A DNA stretch of 57,082 nt. Origin: Streptomyces sp. GC420 (GTDB taxonomy: Bacteria > Actinomycetota > Actinomycetes > Streptomycetales > Streptomycetaceae). Location: positions 1 through 57,082 of the forward strand of contig NZ_JAAAXQ010000005.1 in NCBI RefSeq assembly GCF_009916105.1, given 5' to 3'. A program made the translations under genes and the position numbers. Shown piece by piece: positions 1 through 7,663 of the stretch; the stretch's first letter is position 1, and each line of letters starts with the position of its first letter. The notes below the pieces were generated by a model. It had not been told where the DNA came from. It saw nothing but the letters and a program-made list of their open reading frames with translations, and did not search any database.

Positions 1-2
1 CG

Positions 3-917
3 GCGGGCCTGTGCGACGCCTCCCTCGGCACCGACGGCGCCGGGTCGATCCGGATCCCGGCCGCGTTCTGCGGCGTCGTCGGCTACAAGCCGTCCTACGG
101 CCGCATCCCGTACTTCCCCATCGGCGCCGACCGGCTCGCCCACCAGGGCCCCCTCGCCCGCACCGTCGCCGACGCCGCGCTGCTGAAAAAGGCCCTCGAG
201 GGCCCGCACCCGACCGACCCCGACTCCGGCCTCGGCTCCCTCGACGCGCCACGCACCGGGCAGGTCCTCAGGATCGGCTGGATCGAGTACGAGGGCACCG
301 GCGACGAGGTCCGCCGCGTCACCGAACAGGCCCGCCTCGCCCTGGCCGGCCAGGGCCACGCCATCGAGGACCTCGAGGTGCGCTGCACCCGCGTCTACCC
401 CGCGCTCGTCGACATCCACGCCGCGTCCGAGGCGGCCGGAGCCCGCCCCCAGGACGACGAGTGGGCCGACCCCGGCCGCCTGGAGGTGATCCGCCACGGA
501 CGCACCCTCAGCGGCGCCGACGTGATCCGCGCCGAGGAGGTCCGCCAGAGCCTGCGCACCACGCTGCGCACGGTCATGGACCACTACGACATCCTCGCCA
601 TGGCCACCGTCCCCATCGAGCCGTTCGCCGCCGACGACATCGGCCCGTCCTGGGCGGCCGACCCCCGGGACCTGCAGTGGCTGGCCTGGGCGCCCGCCTC
701 GTACCCCTTCAACATGACCGGCCAGCCCGCCCTGTCCCTGCCCGCCGGACTCACCCGCTCCGGCCTGCCCGTGGGCCTGCAACTGGTCGGCCCCGTCGGC
801 GCCGACGACCTGGTCGTCTCGCTCGCCGGGCGCCTGGAGTCCGACCTCGGCACGCTGCCGCCACCGACCGTGCGGCCCCTCGAACCCGCAGGCGCCCCCG
901 CTCACCCACGCCCGTAG
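3..917 (+). CDS. Amidase-signature enzyme, 5'-truncated by window edge (hydrazine cassette)
   Basis: An open frame runs from the left edge to a stop at 917, so only the C-terminal 304 residues are present. It opens with the amidase-signature core GTDGAGSIRIPAAFCG followed by GYKPSYGRIP, containing the nucleophilic Ser; the upstream Lys and cis-Ser are outside the window. The C-terminal part (NMTGQPALSLPAG, GLPVGLQLVGP) is also typical. It lies 13 bp before the glutamine-synthetase-like gene and reads with it, the lyase and the GNAT as one operon. In the fosfazinomycin and kinamycin hydrazine pathways an amidase of this family acts at the acetylhydrazine/glutamyl-hydrazide stage. The same role here is inferred from context; the family itself is clear. 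Confidence 0.85.
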   Translation, partial: AGLCDASLGTDGAGSIRIPAAFCGVVGYKPSYGRIPYFPIGADRLAHQGPLARTVADAALLKKALEGPHPTDPDSGLGSLDAPRTGQVLRIGWIEYEGTGDEVRRVTEQARLALAGQGHAIEDLEVRCTRVYPALVDIHAASEAAGARPQDDEWADPGRLEVIRHGRTLSGADVIRAEEVRQSLRTTLRTVMDHYDILAMATVPIEPFAADDIGPSWAADPRDLQWLAWAPASYPFNMTGQPALSLPAGLTRSGLPVGLQLVGPVGADDLVVSLAGRLESDLGTLPPPTVRPLEPAGAPAHPRP

Positions 918-930
918 AAAGGACGTCCCC

Positions 931-2442
931 ATGTACGCCAGGTCATGGTCCTCGCCCGCAGCACAGGGCAGCGTCGGGCGGCCCTCGTTCGTGGCCGACC
1001 ACAGCCTGTGGGACCAGGCCCGGCTCGCCGCCGCCGAGCGGATCGAGGCGGCCCTCGCCGACCTCGACCTCGTCCGCCTCGTCTTCGGCGACCCGCACGG
1101 CCTGGCCCGCTCCAAGACCCTCACCGCCCAGGCCTTTCGCACCGTGCTGCGCAACGGCATGAACTTCAGCCCCGGACCGTTCCTCTTCGACACCGGGCAC
1201 GCCGTCGCCGTCGACTTCCTCGGCGACCACGGCATCGGCGTCGACGAGATCACCGGCGCCGGGAACTTCATCCTGGTACCCGACCCGCTCACCTTCCAGC
1301 AACTGCCCGGCGGCGACACCCGCACCGCCTGGGTGATCGGCGACGAATACCTGCGCGACGGCACCCCGCACCCGCTCTCCTCACGGGCCGTGCTGCGCCG
1401 CACCGCCGACCGCTACACCGCACACGGCCTCGCGCCCGTCCTCGGCCTCGAAGTCGAGTGGTACCTCACCCGGCGCCTGGACGACGCGCCCGGCAACACC
1501 GGCAACGGCTTCGGCCTGCAGGGCCGGGCGCCGCGCGTGACCGCCCTGAACGCCGGCTACCAGTTCAACCTCGACGCCCACTACGACACCCTCGCCCCCC
1601 TCACCGACCCGCTCGCCCTGCACCTGCTCCGCCTCGGCCTGCCCCTCAGATCGATGGAGCACGAATCCGGGCCCGGCCAGGTCGAGACGACCTTCAGCCC
1701 GATGTCCGCCCTGGACGCCGCCGACGCGATGCTGCTCTTCCGCACGGTCACCAAGAGCTGGTGCGCCCGCCGCGGCCACCACGCCTCCTTCATGTCGCAG
1801 CCGCTCATCGACGCCGCCGACCCCAGCGGCTGGCACCTCAACCAGTCGGTCACCGACCTCGCCTCGGGCAGCAACCTGTTCGGCGCCGAGGGCCCGTCCG
1901 GCGGCCTCTCCCCGCACGGCAAGGCCTACGCCGAGGGACTCCTTGCATGGGCACGCGAACTTTTCCTGCTCTCGGTGCCCACCGTCAACGGCTACCGGCG
2001 GCTCGCCGCCGAGCACACCCTCGCCCCCACCCGGCTCGGCTGCAGCCAGGAGGACCGCACCGCCATGCTCCGCGTCGTCGGCCACGGCGCCGGGGCACAC
2101 ATCGAGAACCGCATCGGCGAACCGTGCGCCAACCCGTACCTCACCATCGCCGCCCAGCTGTTCGCGGGACTGGAGGGCCTCACCACCCAGGCCGCGCCCG
2201 CGGACACCGCCGCCACCCCCGCGACCGGCGGCGCCCCCCTCGTACCCCAGCAGCTGCGCGAGGCCCTCGACGCCTTCCGCGCCGGCCGCGCCGCCCAACT
2301 GCTCGGCGAGCCGCTCACCGCCTGCCTCACCAAGCTCAAGGAGAGCGAACTGCGCCGCTACGAGGCATGGAGCCTGCAGGCCGCACCCCCGCCCGGACAG
2401 GTCACCGAGTGGGAGCAGCGTGAGTACTTCGCCGCCTACTGA
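931..2442 (+). CDS. Glutamine-synthetase-like ligase, probable glutamylhydrazine synthetase
   Basis: 503 residues, ATG preceded by AAAGGACG. The protein has the GS fold: an N-terminal beta-grasp (about 35-130, with FGDPHGLARSK) and a catalytic domain with GLEVEWYL (metal-binding Glu), GPGQVETTFSP, GWHLNQSV (the ATP-region His is at the HxN position) and HIENRIGEPCANPYLTIAA near residue 390. It resembles the GlnA3/GlnA4-like branch that uses alternative amines rather than housekeeping GlnA. Next to the amidase, lyase and acetyltransferase the best role is ATP-dependent coupling of glutamate to hydrazine, as shown for the fosfazinomycin/kinamycin pathways. A gamma-glutamylpolyamine synthetase is the alternative, but the neighbours argue against it. 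Confidence 0.85.
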   Translation: MYARSWSSPAAQGSVGRPSFVADHSLWDQARLAAAERIEAALADLDLVRLVFGDPHGLARSKTLTAQAFRTVLRNGMNFSPGPFLFDTGHAVAVDFLGDHGIGVDEITGAGNFILVPDPLTFQQLPGGDTRTAWVIGDEYLRDGTPHPLSSRAVLRRTADRYTAHGLAPVLGLEVEWYLTRRLDDAPGNTGNGFGLQGRAPRVTALNAGYQFNLDAHYDTLAPLTDPLALHLLRLGLPLRSMEHESGPGQVETTFSPMSALDAADAMLLFRTVTKSWCARRGHHASFMSQPLIDAADPSGWHLNQSVTDLASGSNLFGAEGPSGGLSPHGKAYAEGLLAWARELFLLSVPTVNGYRRLAAEHTLAPTRLGCSQEDRTAMLRVVGHGAGAHIENRIGEPCANPYLTIAAQLFAGLEGLTTQAAPADTAATPATGGAPLVPQQLREALDAFRAGRAAQLLGEPLTACLTKLKESELRRYEAWSLQAAPPPGQVTEWEQREYFAAY

Positions 2443-2495
2443 GCCCCACCGAACCCCGCTGCCCCCCGGTCCCGACCGACTGACGAAGGCCTCGC

Positions 2496-3782
2496 ATGAT
2501 TCCCCGATACACGCTGCCCGAGATGGCCGGCCTCTTCTCCGACCGGTCCCGCTACGCCACCTGGGTCCGGGTGGAGATCCTCGCCTCCGAGGCGCAGGCC
2601 GCCCTCGGCCACGTCCCCCACGAGGCGGTGCGCGACATGCGCCGGGCCCGCGTCCCGGACCCGCAGCGGGTCGCCGAGATCGAACGGGAACGCGACCACG
2701 AGGTGCTCTCCTTCCTCGCCGCCTACTGCGAGGACATCCCCGAGACCTCCGCACGCTGGGTGCACCTCGGCATGACCAGCTACGACCTCGTCGACACCGC
2801 ACTCGGCCATACCCTGGCCCGCGCCACCGACCTGCTCACCGCCGCTGCCCGGCGGCTGCGCCGCGTCCTGACCGAACGGGCCCTGGAACACTGGGACACC
2901 GCGATGGTGGGCCGCACCCACGGCGTGCACGCCGAACCCACCACCTTCGGACACAAACTCGCCGGACACGCCTTCGCCGCCGACCGCTCGCTGCGACGGC
3001 TCGCCGCGGCCCGCGAAGCCGTCGCCGTCGGCACCGTCTCCGGCTCCGTCGGCACGTACGCGCTGATCGACCCGCGCGTCGAGGAGCACGTCTGCGCCGC
3101 ACTCGGCCTGGGCGTCGAGCCCGCGCCCAGCCAGGTCGTCGCCCGCGACCGGCACGCCCAGCTCCTCCAGGCCGTGGCCACGCTGGGCGCCTGCGTGGAA
3201 CAGATCGCCCTGGAACTGCGGCTCCTCCAGCGCACCGAGGTCCGCGAGGTCGAGGAGCAGCGCACCACCGCCTACCAGGGCTCCAGCGCCATGCCGCACA
3301 AGCGCAACCCCACCACCAGCGAACGCCTGTGCGGACTCGCCCGCCTCCTGCGCGGCTACGCCGACACCGCCGTGGAGAACGTGGCCCTCTGGCACGAACG
3401 CGACCTCGCCCACCAGAGCGTGGAACGGGTGATCCTGCCCGACAGCCTCGCCGTCGGCCACTTCCAGGTGACGAAGGCCGCCGACCTGGTGGCCACCCTC
3501 ACCGTCGACGCGGACCGCATGCGCGCACACATCGACCACACCGACGGCCTCGTCCACAGCTCCTCCGTCCTCGCCGAACTCCTCGGCAACGGCATGGAAC
3601 GCGAGCACGCCTACCGCAGCGTGCAGGCCGCCGCCGACCACACCCTCGCGACGGGCGAGCACTTCGGCGCCTCCCTCGCCAAGGAAGGCATCGACCTGGC
3701 AGGACTCGGCCCCGAGCGCTTCCTCGTCCACCACGATGTGATCCGCACCCGATTGGAGAAGCTGCATGAGCTTCAAGATTGA
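2496..3782 (+). CDS. Adenylosuccinate lyase/fumarase superfamily lyase, probable acetylhydrazinosuccinate lyase
   Basis: 428 residues starting ATG, 53 bp after the GS-like gene. Superfamily marks are HLGMTSYDLVDTALG near residue 90, MVGRTHGVHAEP near 140 and the signature GSSAMPHKRNPTTSE near 268, which carries the catalytic Ser loop. It is the length of PurB, but the operon contains no purine genes. In the fosfazinomycin/kinamycin route a PurB homologue eliminates fumarate from N-acetylhydrazinosuccinate to give acetylhydrazine; I assign that role by context. Its 3' end overlaps the GNAT start by 17 bp, indicating translational coupling with the acetyltransferase that would supply its substrate. 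Confidence 0.85.
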   Translation: MIPRYTLPEMAGLFSDRSRYATWVRVEILASEAQAALGHVPHEAVRDMRRARVPDPQRVAEIERERDHEVLSFLAAYCEDIPETSARWVHLGMTSYDLVDTALGHTLARATDLLTAAARRLRRVLTERALEHWDTAMVGRTHGVHAEPTTFGHKLAGHAFAADRSLRRLAAAREAVAVGTVSGSVGTYALIDPRVEEHVCAALGLGVEPAPSQVVARDRHAQLLQAVATLGACVEQIALELRLLQRTEVREVEEQRTTAYQGSSAMPHKRNPTTSERLCGLARLLRGYADTAVENVALWHERDLAHQSVERVILPDSLAVGHFQVTKAADLVATLTVDADRMRAHIDHTDGLVHSSSVLAELLGNGMEREHAYRSVQAAADHTLATGEHFGASLAKEGIDLAGLGPERFLVHHDVIRTRLEKLHELQD

Positions 3783-4170
3783 CCGCGTCGAGGGCGCCGC
3801 GCTCGACCTGGACGAGGTCCTCGGCGTCTACCACGCCTCCGGCCTCGGCGAGCGGCGCCCGGTCGAGGACCGGGAACGGTTCGCGGCCATGGTCCAGCAC
3901 GCCAACCTCGTCCTCGCCGCCCGCGACGAGCACGGCGCGCTCCTCGGCATCGTGCGAGCCGTCTCCGACTTCTCCTACGTCACCTACGTCTCGGACATCG
4001 CGGTCGTACGGGACCGCCAGCGCTCCGGCATCGGCCGCGCCCTGATCGACGCCACGCGCGACCAGGCACCGGCCGCGAAACTCGTGCTCCTGTCCGCGCC
4101 CGCCGCCGCCGGCTACTACCCGCACATCGGGTTCACCCGCCACGACTCGGCATGGGTGCTCAACCCGTAG
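3766..4170 (+). CDS. GNAT N-acetyltransferase, probable hydrazinosuccinate acetyltransferase
   Basis: 134 residues, starting inside the 3' end of the lyase gene. It is a single GNAT domain with the acetyl-CoA pyrophosphate loop RQRSGIGRALI (motif A, about residues 84-94) preceded by the usual strand VSDIAVV, and a C-terminal YYPHIGF segment. A GNAT beside a PurB-like lyase, GS-like ligase and amidase reproduces the gene set that makes acetylhydrazine in the fosfazinomycin and kinamycin pathways, where the acetyltransferase acts on hydrazinosuccinate. The substrate is inferred from this neighbourhood, not from residues in the protein. Confidence 0.82.
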   Translation: MSFKIDRVEGAALDLDEVLGVYHASGLGERRPVEDRERFAAMVQHANLVLAARDEHGALLGIVRAVSDFSYVTYVSDIAVVRDRQRSGIGRALIDATRDQAPAAKLVLLSAPAAAGYYPHIGFTRHDSAWVLNP

Positions 4171-4194
4171 GACCCGCAACCGGGTGAGCAGGGC

Positions 4195-4226
4195 TGTACC
4201 GGCCCTCGACCGCGCGTGCCTAGATT
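4195..4226 (+). promoter_or_regulatory. Candidate SARP-type promoter of the response regulator
   Basis: Heptamers TGTACCG (4195) and TCGACCG (4206) are spaced 11 bp apart. TCGACCG ends exactly 8 bp before TAGATT (4221-4226), a plausible -10. An 11-bp heptamer period with an 8-bp gap to the -10 is the published layout of SARP operators. It sits about 100 bp upstream of the regulator start at 4326. Confidence 0.4.
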
Positions 4227-4325
4227 CCCTGTCAGGGCGGGCCCCGGCCCCGCGGGGCCCGCGTCCGTGCCGCACCGCCGCCGCACGCGCTCCGCGCGCA
4301 CCGCACAGGACCCCCCGGGGGAGGC

Positions 4326-5111
4326 ATGACCCACACACCGGCACAGGCGCTCCTCGACATCGGCACGCCCGCCGCACCCGCCCCGGCCGTCCCACGGCCC
4401 GCAGGGGACGGCGAGCCGGCGGCCACCGGCCCCGGCGCGGCCGTCTCCATGCCCTCCGGACGCCGCTTCCTCGTCGTCGACGCCGACGCCGGCTGCGCCG
4501 ACTCCCTGGTCACCCAGCTGCGCCGGCACGGCCACGAGGCCTTCGGCGTCAGACGGGGCGGGGCCGCGCTGCGCGCCCACGAGGACGCCGACCTGGTCCT
4601 GCTCGACCTCGAACTGCCCGACCTGGACGGCCTGGAGGTCTGCCGCGCCATCCGCTCCGTCAGCCGCGTGCCCGTCATCATCGTCACCGCCCGCGCCTCC
4701 GAACTGGACTGCGTCCTCGGCCTGCAGGCGGGCGCCGACGACTACATCGCCAAGCCGTACGGCCTGCGCGAACTGATGGCCCGCATCGAGGCCGTGATGC
4801 GCCGCGCCCAGTGGCAGCCCGCCGCCCGCGAGATCCGGCACGGCCGCCTGCACATCGACGTCGGCTCCCGCGAGGTCCTGGTCGGCGGCGAGGAAGTCGC
4901 CCTGACCCGCAAGGAGTTCGACCTGCTCTGCCTGCTCGCCTCGCACCCGGACACGGTCATCCCGCGCAAACAGCTCCTCCAGCAGGTCTGGGGCGACTCC
5001 TGGTCACGCCGCACCGTCGACACCCACGTCAGCAGCCTGCGCGGCAAACTGGGCGACAGCGGCTGGATCGTGACCGTCCGGGGCGTGGGCTTCATGCTGG
5101 GGAACCCTTAG
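4326..5111 (+). CDS. OmpR-family response regulator, JadR1-like cluster regulator
   Basis: 261 residues, ATG after GGGGGAGG. A 45-residue Ala/Pro-rich leader precedes a receiver domain (about 47-165) and a C-terminal winged helix (about 170-260) with VALTRKEFDLLCLLASHPDTV and RTVDTHVSSLRGKLGD. The phosphoacceptor Asp94 (LLDLELPDLDG), Thr121 and Lys143 (IAKPYG) are present, but the acidic pair is broken to Asp52-Ala53-Asp54. No histidine kinase gene follows. Stand-alone OmpR-type regulators of this shape (JadR1 and relatives) control angucycline clusters, often without phosphorylation and sometimes with the product as ligand. That it is the pathway activator is inference. Confidence 0.82.
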   Translation: MTHTPAQALLDIGTPAAPAPAVPRPAGDGEPAATGPGAAVSMPSGRRFLVVDADAGCADSLVTQLRRHGHEAFGVRRGGAALRAHEDADLVLLDLELPDLDGLEVCRAIRSVSRVPVIIVTARASELDCVLGLQAGADDYIAKPYGLRELMARIEAVMRRAQWQPAAREIRHGRLHIDVGSREVLVGGEEVALTRKEFDLLCLLASHPDTVIPRKQLLQQVWGDSWSRRTVDTHVSSLRGKLGDSGWIVTVRGVGFMLGNP

Positions 5112-5449
5112 CGAGTGTTTTCGACCCCGGGCACGGGGCGCGTACCACTCGTCCCGCGCCGCGGATGATCCCGGGACTTCCTGGCCGCGAAACAGCCCCG
5201 ACTGACGAATCGAACCTCGCGGAGCGCCCGGCCGAGCGCCCGGCCACAGCCAGTTGACCACTTGTGCTGCAACGGCCCTGGAATCCGCCTGAGGGCGGGG
5301 CTTCGCGGGGGCGTGGGCAGCGGGCCAACGGCCGCTGCGGGCGAACTTCCCGGGACGAACCTCCATGCGGTACTGAACTTCCTGCACAGCGGCGCGGGCT
5401 TCCTGCCGGCAGCTGTACAGGGTGGCCTCGCGCCGGCCGGCCCGCCCGC
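5112..5449. other. Intergenic stretch without a recognisable gene
   Basis: About 340 bp between the response regulator and the small reverse-strand gene. It holds a short GC-rich direct repeat (two copies of GAGCGCCCGGCC near 5221-5245) and a small GC hairpin around CCGCCTGAGGGCGG near 5285. No reading frame with convincing start, ribosome site and codon bias was seen. Confidence 0.5.
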
Positions 5450-5623
5450 TCATGATCCGGTCCCGCGTCCCATGATCCGGTCGGTGCTCAGGTTCGCAGC
5501 CCACTCGACGTACTCCTCCAGGGTCTGGCCCTCCTCACGGGCCGCGGCCTCCAGGGCCTGCCTGTACTGGGGGAGGATGTTGCCGATGCGCACCCGCCAC
5601 CGGAAGAGGTCCCCGGTGCTCAT
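5450..5623 (-). CDS. Small hypothetical protein, 57 aa
   Basis: A reverse-strand frame from ATG (5623) to TGA (5450) encodes 57 residues beginning MSTGDLFRWRVRIGNILPQY and ending MGRGTGS. The central part (RQALEAAAREEGQTLEEYVEWA) has the charge pattern of an amphipathic helix, and third positions are mostly G/C, which supports coding. The ribosome site is weak (AGAAGG about 11 bp upstream). I do not recognise a family. It is convergent with the response regulator and divergent from the neocarzinostatin-like gene, so the operator array at 5687-5784 lies just behind its start. Confidence 0.5.
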   Translation of the reverse strand: MSTGDLFRWRVRIGNILPQYRQALEAAAREEGQTLEEYVEWAANLSTDRIMGRGTGS

Positions 5624-5686
5624 TCAGGGCCGGCCTTCTGGTCCGCGGACCCCGCCCCCGCGTACCGCGCCCGTGCGCCCGTGGGC

Positions 5687-5784
5687 GCGAGCCCGGACCG
5701 AGCCCGGACCGAGCCCGGACCGAGCCCGGTCCGAGGCGTCCTCGAGCCGCTTTCGAGCCGATCTCAGGTGCCCCGATCGAATCT
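5687..5784 (+). promoter_or_regulatory. Eight-unit, 11-bp-periodic SARP-like operator array
   Basis: Heptamers start at 5687, 5698, 5709, 5720, 5731, 5742, 5753 and 5764, exactly 11 bp apart: GCGAGCC, CCGAGCC three times, CCGAGGC, TCGAGCC twice and TCAGGTG. The four 5' units form a literal 11-bp tandem repeat (CGAGCCCGGAC) from 5688 to 5731. The TCGAGCC units match the SARP consensus TCGAGNN. Eight bp after the last heptamer is GAATCT (5779-5784), a possible -10. It precedes the neocarzinostatin-like gene at 5850. Confidence 0.6.
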
Positions 5785-5849
5785 GGGTGAGGCGTGATCA
5801 CAAGACGCGCCACTTCCGTAGCCGTTTCGCACCCACTGGGGAGACGAAC

Positions 5850-6260
5850 ATGCAGATCCGCTCGCGTCTGACCAAGGCCGGCATGCTGGGCGCCGCCGCC
5901 GCGGCCGCCCTCGCCTTCTCCGCGGCCCCGGCCTCCGCGGCCCCGGCGGTGACCGCCTCGCCCAGCACCGGCCTGGCCGACGGCCAGGCCGTGACCGTGA
6001 CCGGCACCGGCTACCCCGCGGGTACCGAGATCGCCGTGTCGCAGTGCAGGGAGAACACCACGTGCACCGACACCCTGGCGACGGCCACCGTCGGCGCCGA
6101 CGGCAGCTTCACCGCCCGCTACACCGTGAAGAAGGCGTTCACGGCCACCGACTGGAACACCGGTTCCACCGTGACCGTGGACTGCGCCGTGCAGCAGTGC
6201 CGGCTGGTCGCCTACCACGAGGCCACCGGCCCGGTCGGCACCGACATCTCCTTCGGCTGA
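5850..6260 (+). CDS. Secreted neocarzinostatin-family apoprotein
   Basis: 136 residues, ATG with GGGGAGACG upstream. Residues 1-32 are a Sec signal peptide with charged start, Ala-rich hydrophobic core and ASA-AP cleavage region. The mature 105-residue beta-sandwich shows the family pattern: VTASPSTGLADGQAVTVTGTGY, two cysteine pairs (CRENTTC and CAVQQC) matching the two disulfides of neocarzinostatin, and an end like GPVGTDISFG. Neocarzinostatin, macromomycin and C-1027 apoproteins bind and protect enediyne chromophores; relatives without a known ligand are common in Streptomyces. No enediyne PKS is visible here, so binding of this cluster's own reactive product is an inference from position and from the operator array upstream. 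Confidence 0.88.
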   Translation: MQIRSRLTKAGMLGAAAAAALAFSAAPASAAPAVTASPSTGLADGQAVTVTGTGYPAGTEIAVSQCRENTTCTDTLATATVGADGSFTARYTVKKAFTATDWNTGSTVTVDCAVQQCRLVAYHEATGPVGTDISFG

Positions 6261-6276
6261 GGGCAGGCTCGTCCCC

Positions 6277-6302
6277 CGGGGCCCGGCACCGGCCGGGCCC
6301 CG
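6277..6302 (+). terminator. Hairpin terminator after the apoprotein gene
   Basis: CGGGGCCCGGC and GCCGGGCCCCG form an 11-bp perfect stem around the loop ACCG, 16 bp after the stop codon at 6260. Confidence 0.7.
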
Positions 6303-6481
6303 CAGGGGGGCGCCGCCTCGGGACCCGACTGCCCGAGGGGCATCCAGGCCGACGGCGGACGCGGCGGGGTGCCCTTCCCGGCGCGGCGCCGCGCGGCCGC
6401 CCGCGCCCGCCGGGGTCCCTCCCCACGCCGCCCGCCGCCGGCTCGCGGGGGGTGATCGCCGCGCCCACCGGAGCGCCGGCC

Positions 6482-6955
6482 TCAGCCCGCCGCTTGCCTG
6501 ATGAGCGCGCTGATGCGCTTCTCCTCGGCGGCGGACAGCCTCGTCAGCGCGTAGGCGGTCGGCCACATGGCGCCGTCGTCGAGCGCCGCCTGGTCACTGA
6601 AGCCGAGCGTGGCGTACTTCGACTTGAACTTCTGCGCGCTCTGGAAGAAGCAGAGAACCTTGCCGTTCTTGGCGTACGCGGGCATCCCGTACCAGAGCCT
6701 CGGCGTGAGGTCCGGGGCGCTGGCCTTGACGATGTCGTGGATCCGCTCGGCGAGAACCCGGTCCGCCTCCGGCATCTCGGCGATCTTCGCGAGCACTTCG
6801 CCCTCCGCATCCGCCTTGGCCCCGCGCGGGCTGCGCCGCGTCGCCTTCAGCTCCTTGGCGCGCTCCTTCATCGCCTCCCGTTCATCGGCGGTGAACCCGT
6901 CGTACTTCTCGGTGGCCGTGCCGGAGCTCTCGGCGGACGACTGCGTGCGCTTCAT
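6482..6955 (-). CDS. DUF1801/YdhG-like protein
   Basis: 157 residues, ATG at 6955 with GAGAGGAAAA upstream. A charged Lys/Glu/Arg-rich N-terminal segment (about 1-65) precedes a domain with LAERIHDIVKASAPDLTPRLWYGMPAYAKNGKVLCFFQ, characteristic of the DUF1801 (YdhG) family of small, roughly 100-residue alpha/beta proteins with no settled function. It lies downstream of, and on the same strand as, the VOC and AraC genes. Nothing links it to secondary metabolism, and it may belong to an older chromosomal segment within the cluster. Confidence 0.75.
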   Translation of the reverse strand: MKRTQSSAESSGTATEKYDGFTADEREAMKERAKELKATRRSPRGAKADAEGEVLAKIAEMPEADRVLAERIHDIVKASAPDLTPRLWYGMPAYAKNGKVLCFFQSAQKFKSKYATLGFSDQAALDDGAMWPTAYALTRLSAAEEKRISALIRQAAG

Positions 6956-7021
6956 GGCAGTTTTCCTCTCTTGCGGTTGTTGACCGTGGCCATCGCGTGC
7001 GGGGACGTTCCCGAACGGCGG

Positions 7022-7663
7022 TCAGGACGACGTGGAGGTCACGGACGCGGCCTCCCAGGCGAAGCCGTCCGGGTCGGTGAAGGACCCGGCGGCGCTGCCC
7101 AGCACGATCCGGTGCGATCCGGTGCCGTCGGCGGGGACACCGACGTCCTTGGCCAGGCCGCGGCGCTTGTACAGCGCCAGCTTGACGGGACTCGACTCGT
7201 CGGCGGCGAATTCGACGTACTTGCCGCCGAAGCTCTTCGCCACGGCCAGGCCCTGCTGGACGTAGAACTGCTTGCTGGCCTTCACGTCCTCGACTCCCAG
7301 CAGGAGCACGAGCTCGCCGATCTCCCGGGTGGCCGGGCCGGTGTCCTTCTTCGACGAGGTCGCGACCTTCCAGATCGTCCCGTCCGGGGCCTGTACGACG
7401 CCGCCGTGGCCCCACAGGGACTTCGAGACCGGCTTCAGCGACGTGGCACCGGCCTCGAGGGCGGAGTCGATGAAGAGGCTGACGTCGGCCGGCTGGGAGA
7501 CGGTGATCGAGAGGGTGAACCCGCGGAAACCGGTCGTCGGCGCGTCGCCGGCCCGCAGGCGTAACCGGGAGCCCAGCCCGAAGGCGGCGGTGTAGAAGCG
7601 TTCGGCGGCCGTGGGGTCGGCCACCTCGAGGGTGACGGATGTGAGGGAAGTCATGACGATCAC
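7022..7663 (-). CDS. VOC (glyoxalase/bleomycin-resistance fold) protein
   Basis: 213 residues with two tandem VOC modules: SVTLEVADPTAAERFYTAAFG (about residues 9-30) and a second half from LVLLLGVEDVKASKQFY (about 117), ending in FTDPDGFAWEA. The GTG at 7663 overlaps the AraC stop as GTGA; an ATG three codons later is an alternative. Most VOC proteins are metal-dependent enzymes or drug-binding resistance proteins, and the activity cannot be read here. Coupling to the AraC gene suggests that regulator controls it. Confidence 0.75.
   Translation of the reverse strand: MIVMTSLTSVTLEVADPTAAERFYTAAFGLGSRLRLRAGDAPTTGFRGFTLSITVSQPADVSLFIDSALEAGATSLKPVSKSLWGHGGVVQAPDGTIWKVATSSKKDTGPATREIGELVLLLGVEDVKASKQFYVQQGLAVAKSFGGKYVEFAADESSPVKLALYKRRGLAKDVGVPADGTGSHRIVLGSAAGSFTDPDGFAWEAASVTSTSS

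Noticed and set aside
11-1162. Long Arg/Pro-rich frames opposite or out of phase with real genes, here and throughout
   Set aside because: They lack ribosome sites, have compositions typical of shifted reading in high-GC genes and overlap genes with clear family motifs.
2496-3782. Purine biosynthesis adenylosuccinate lyase
   Set aside because: No purine genes are nearby, and coupling to a GNAT and a GS-like ligase fits the hydrazine route better.
5850-6260. Evidence for an enediyne cluster
   Set aside because: No enediyne PKS or its companion genes are in the window, and the family also occurs without enediynes.
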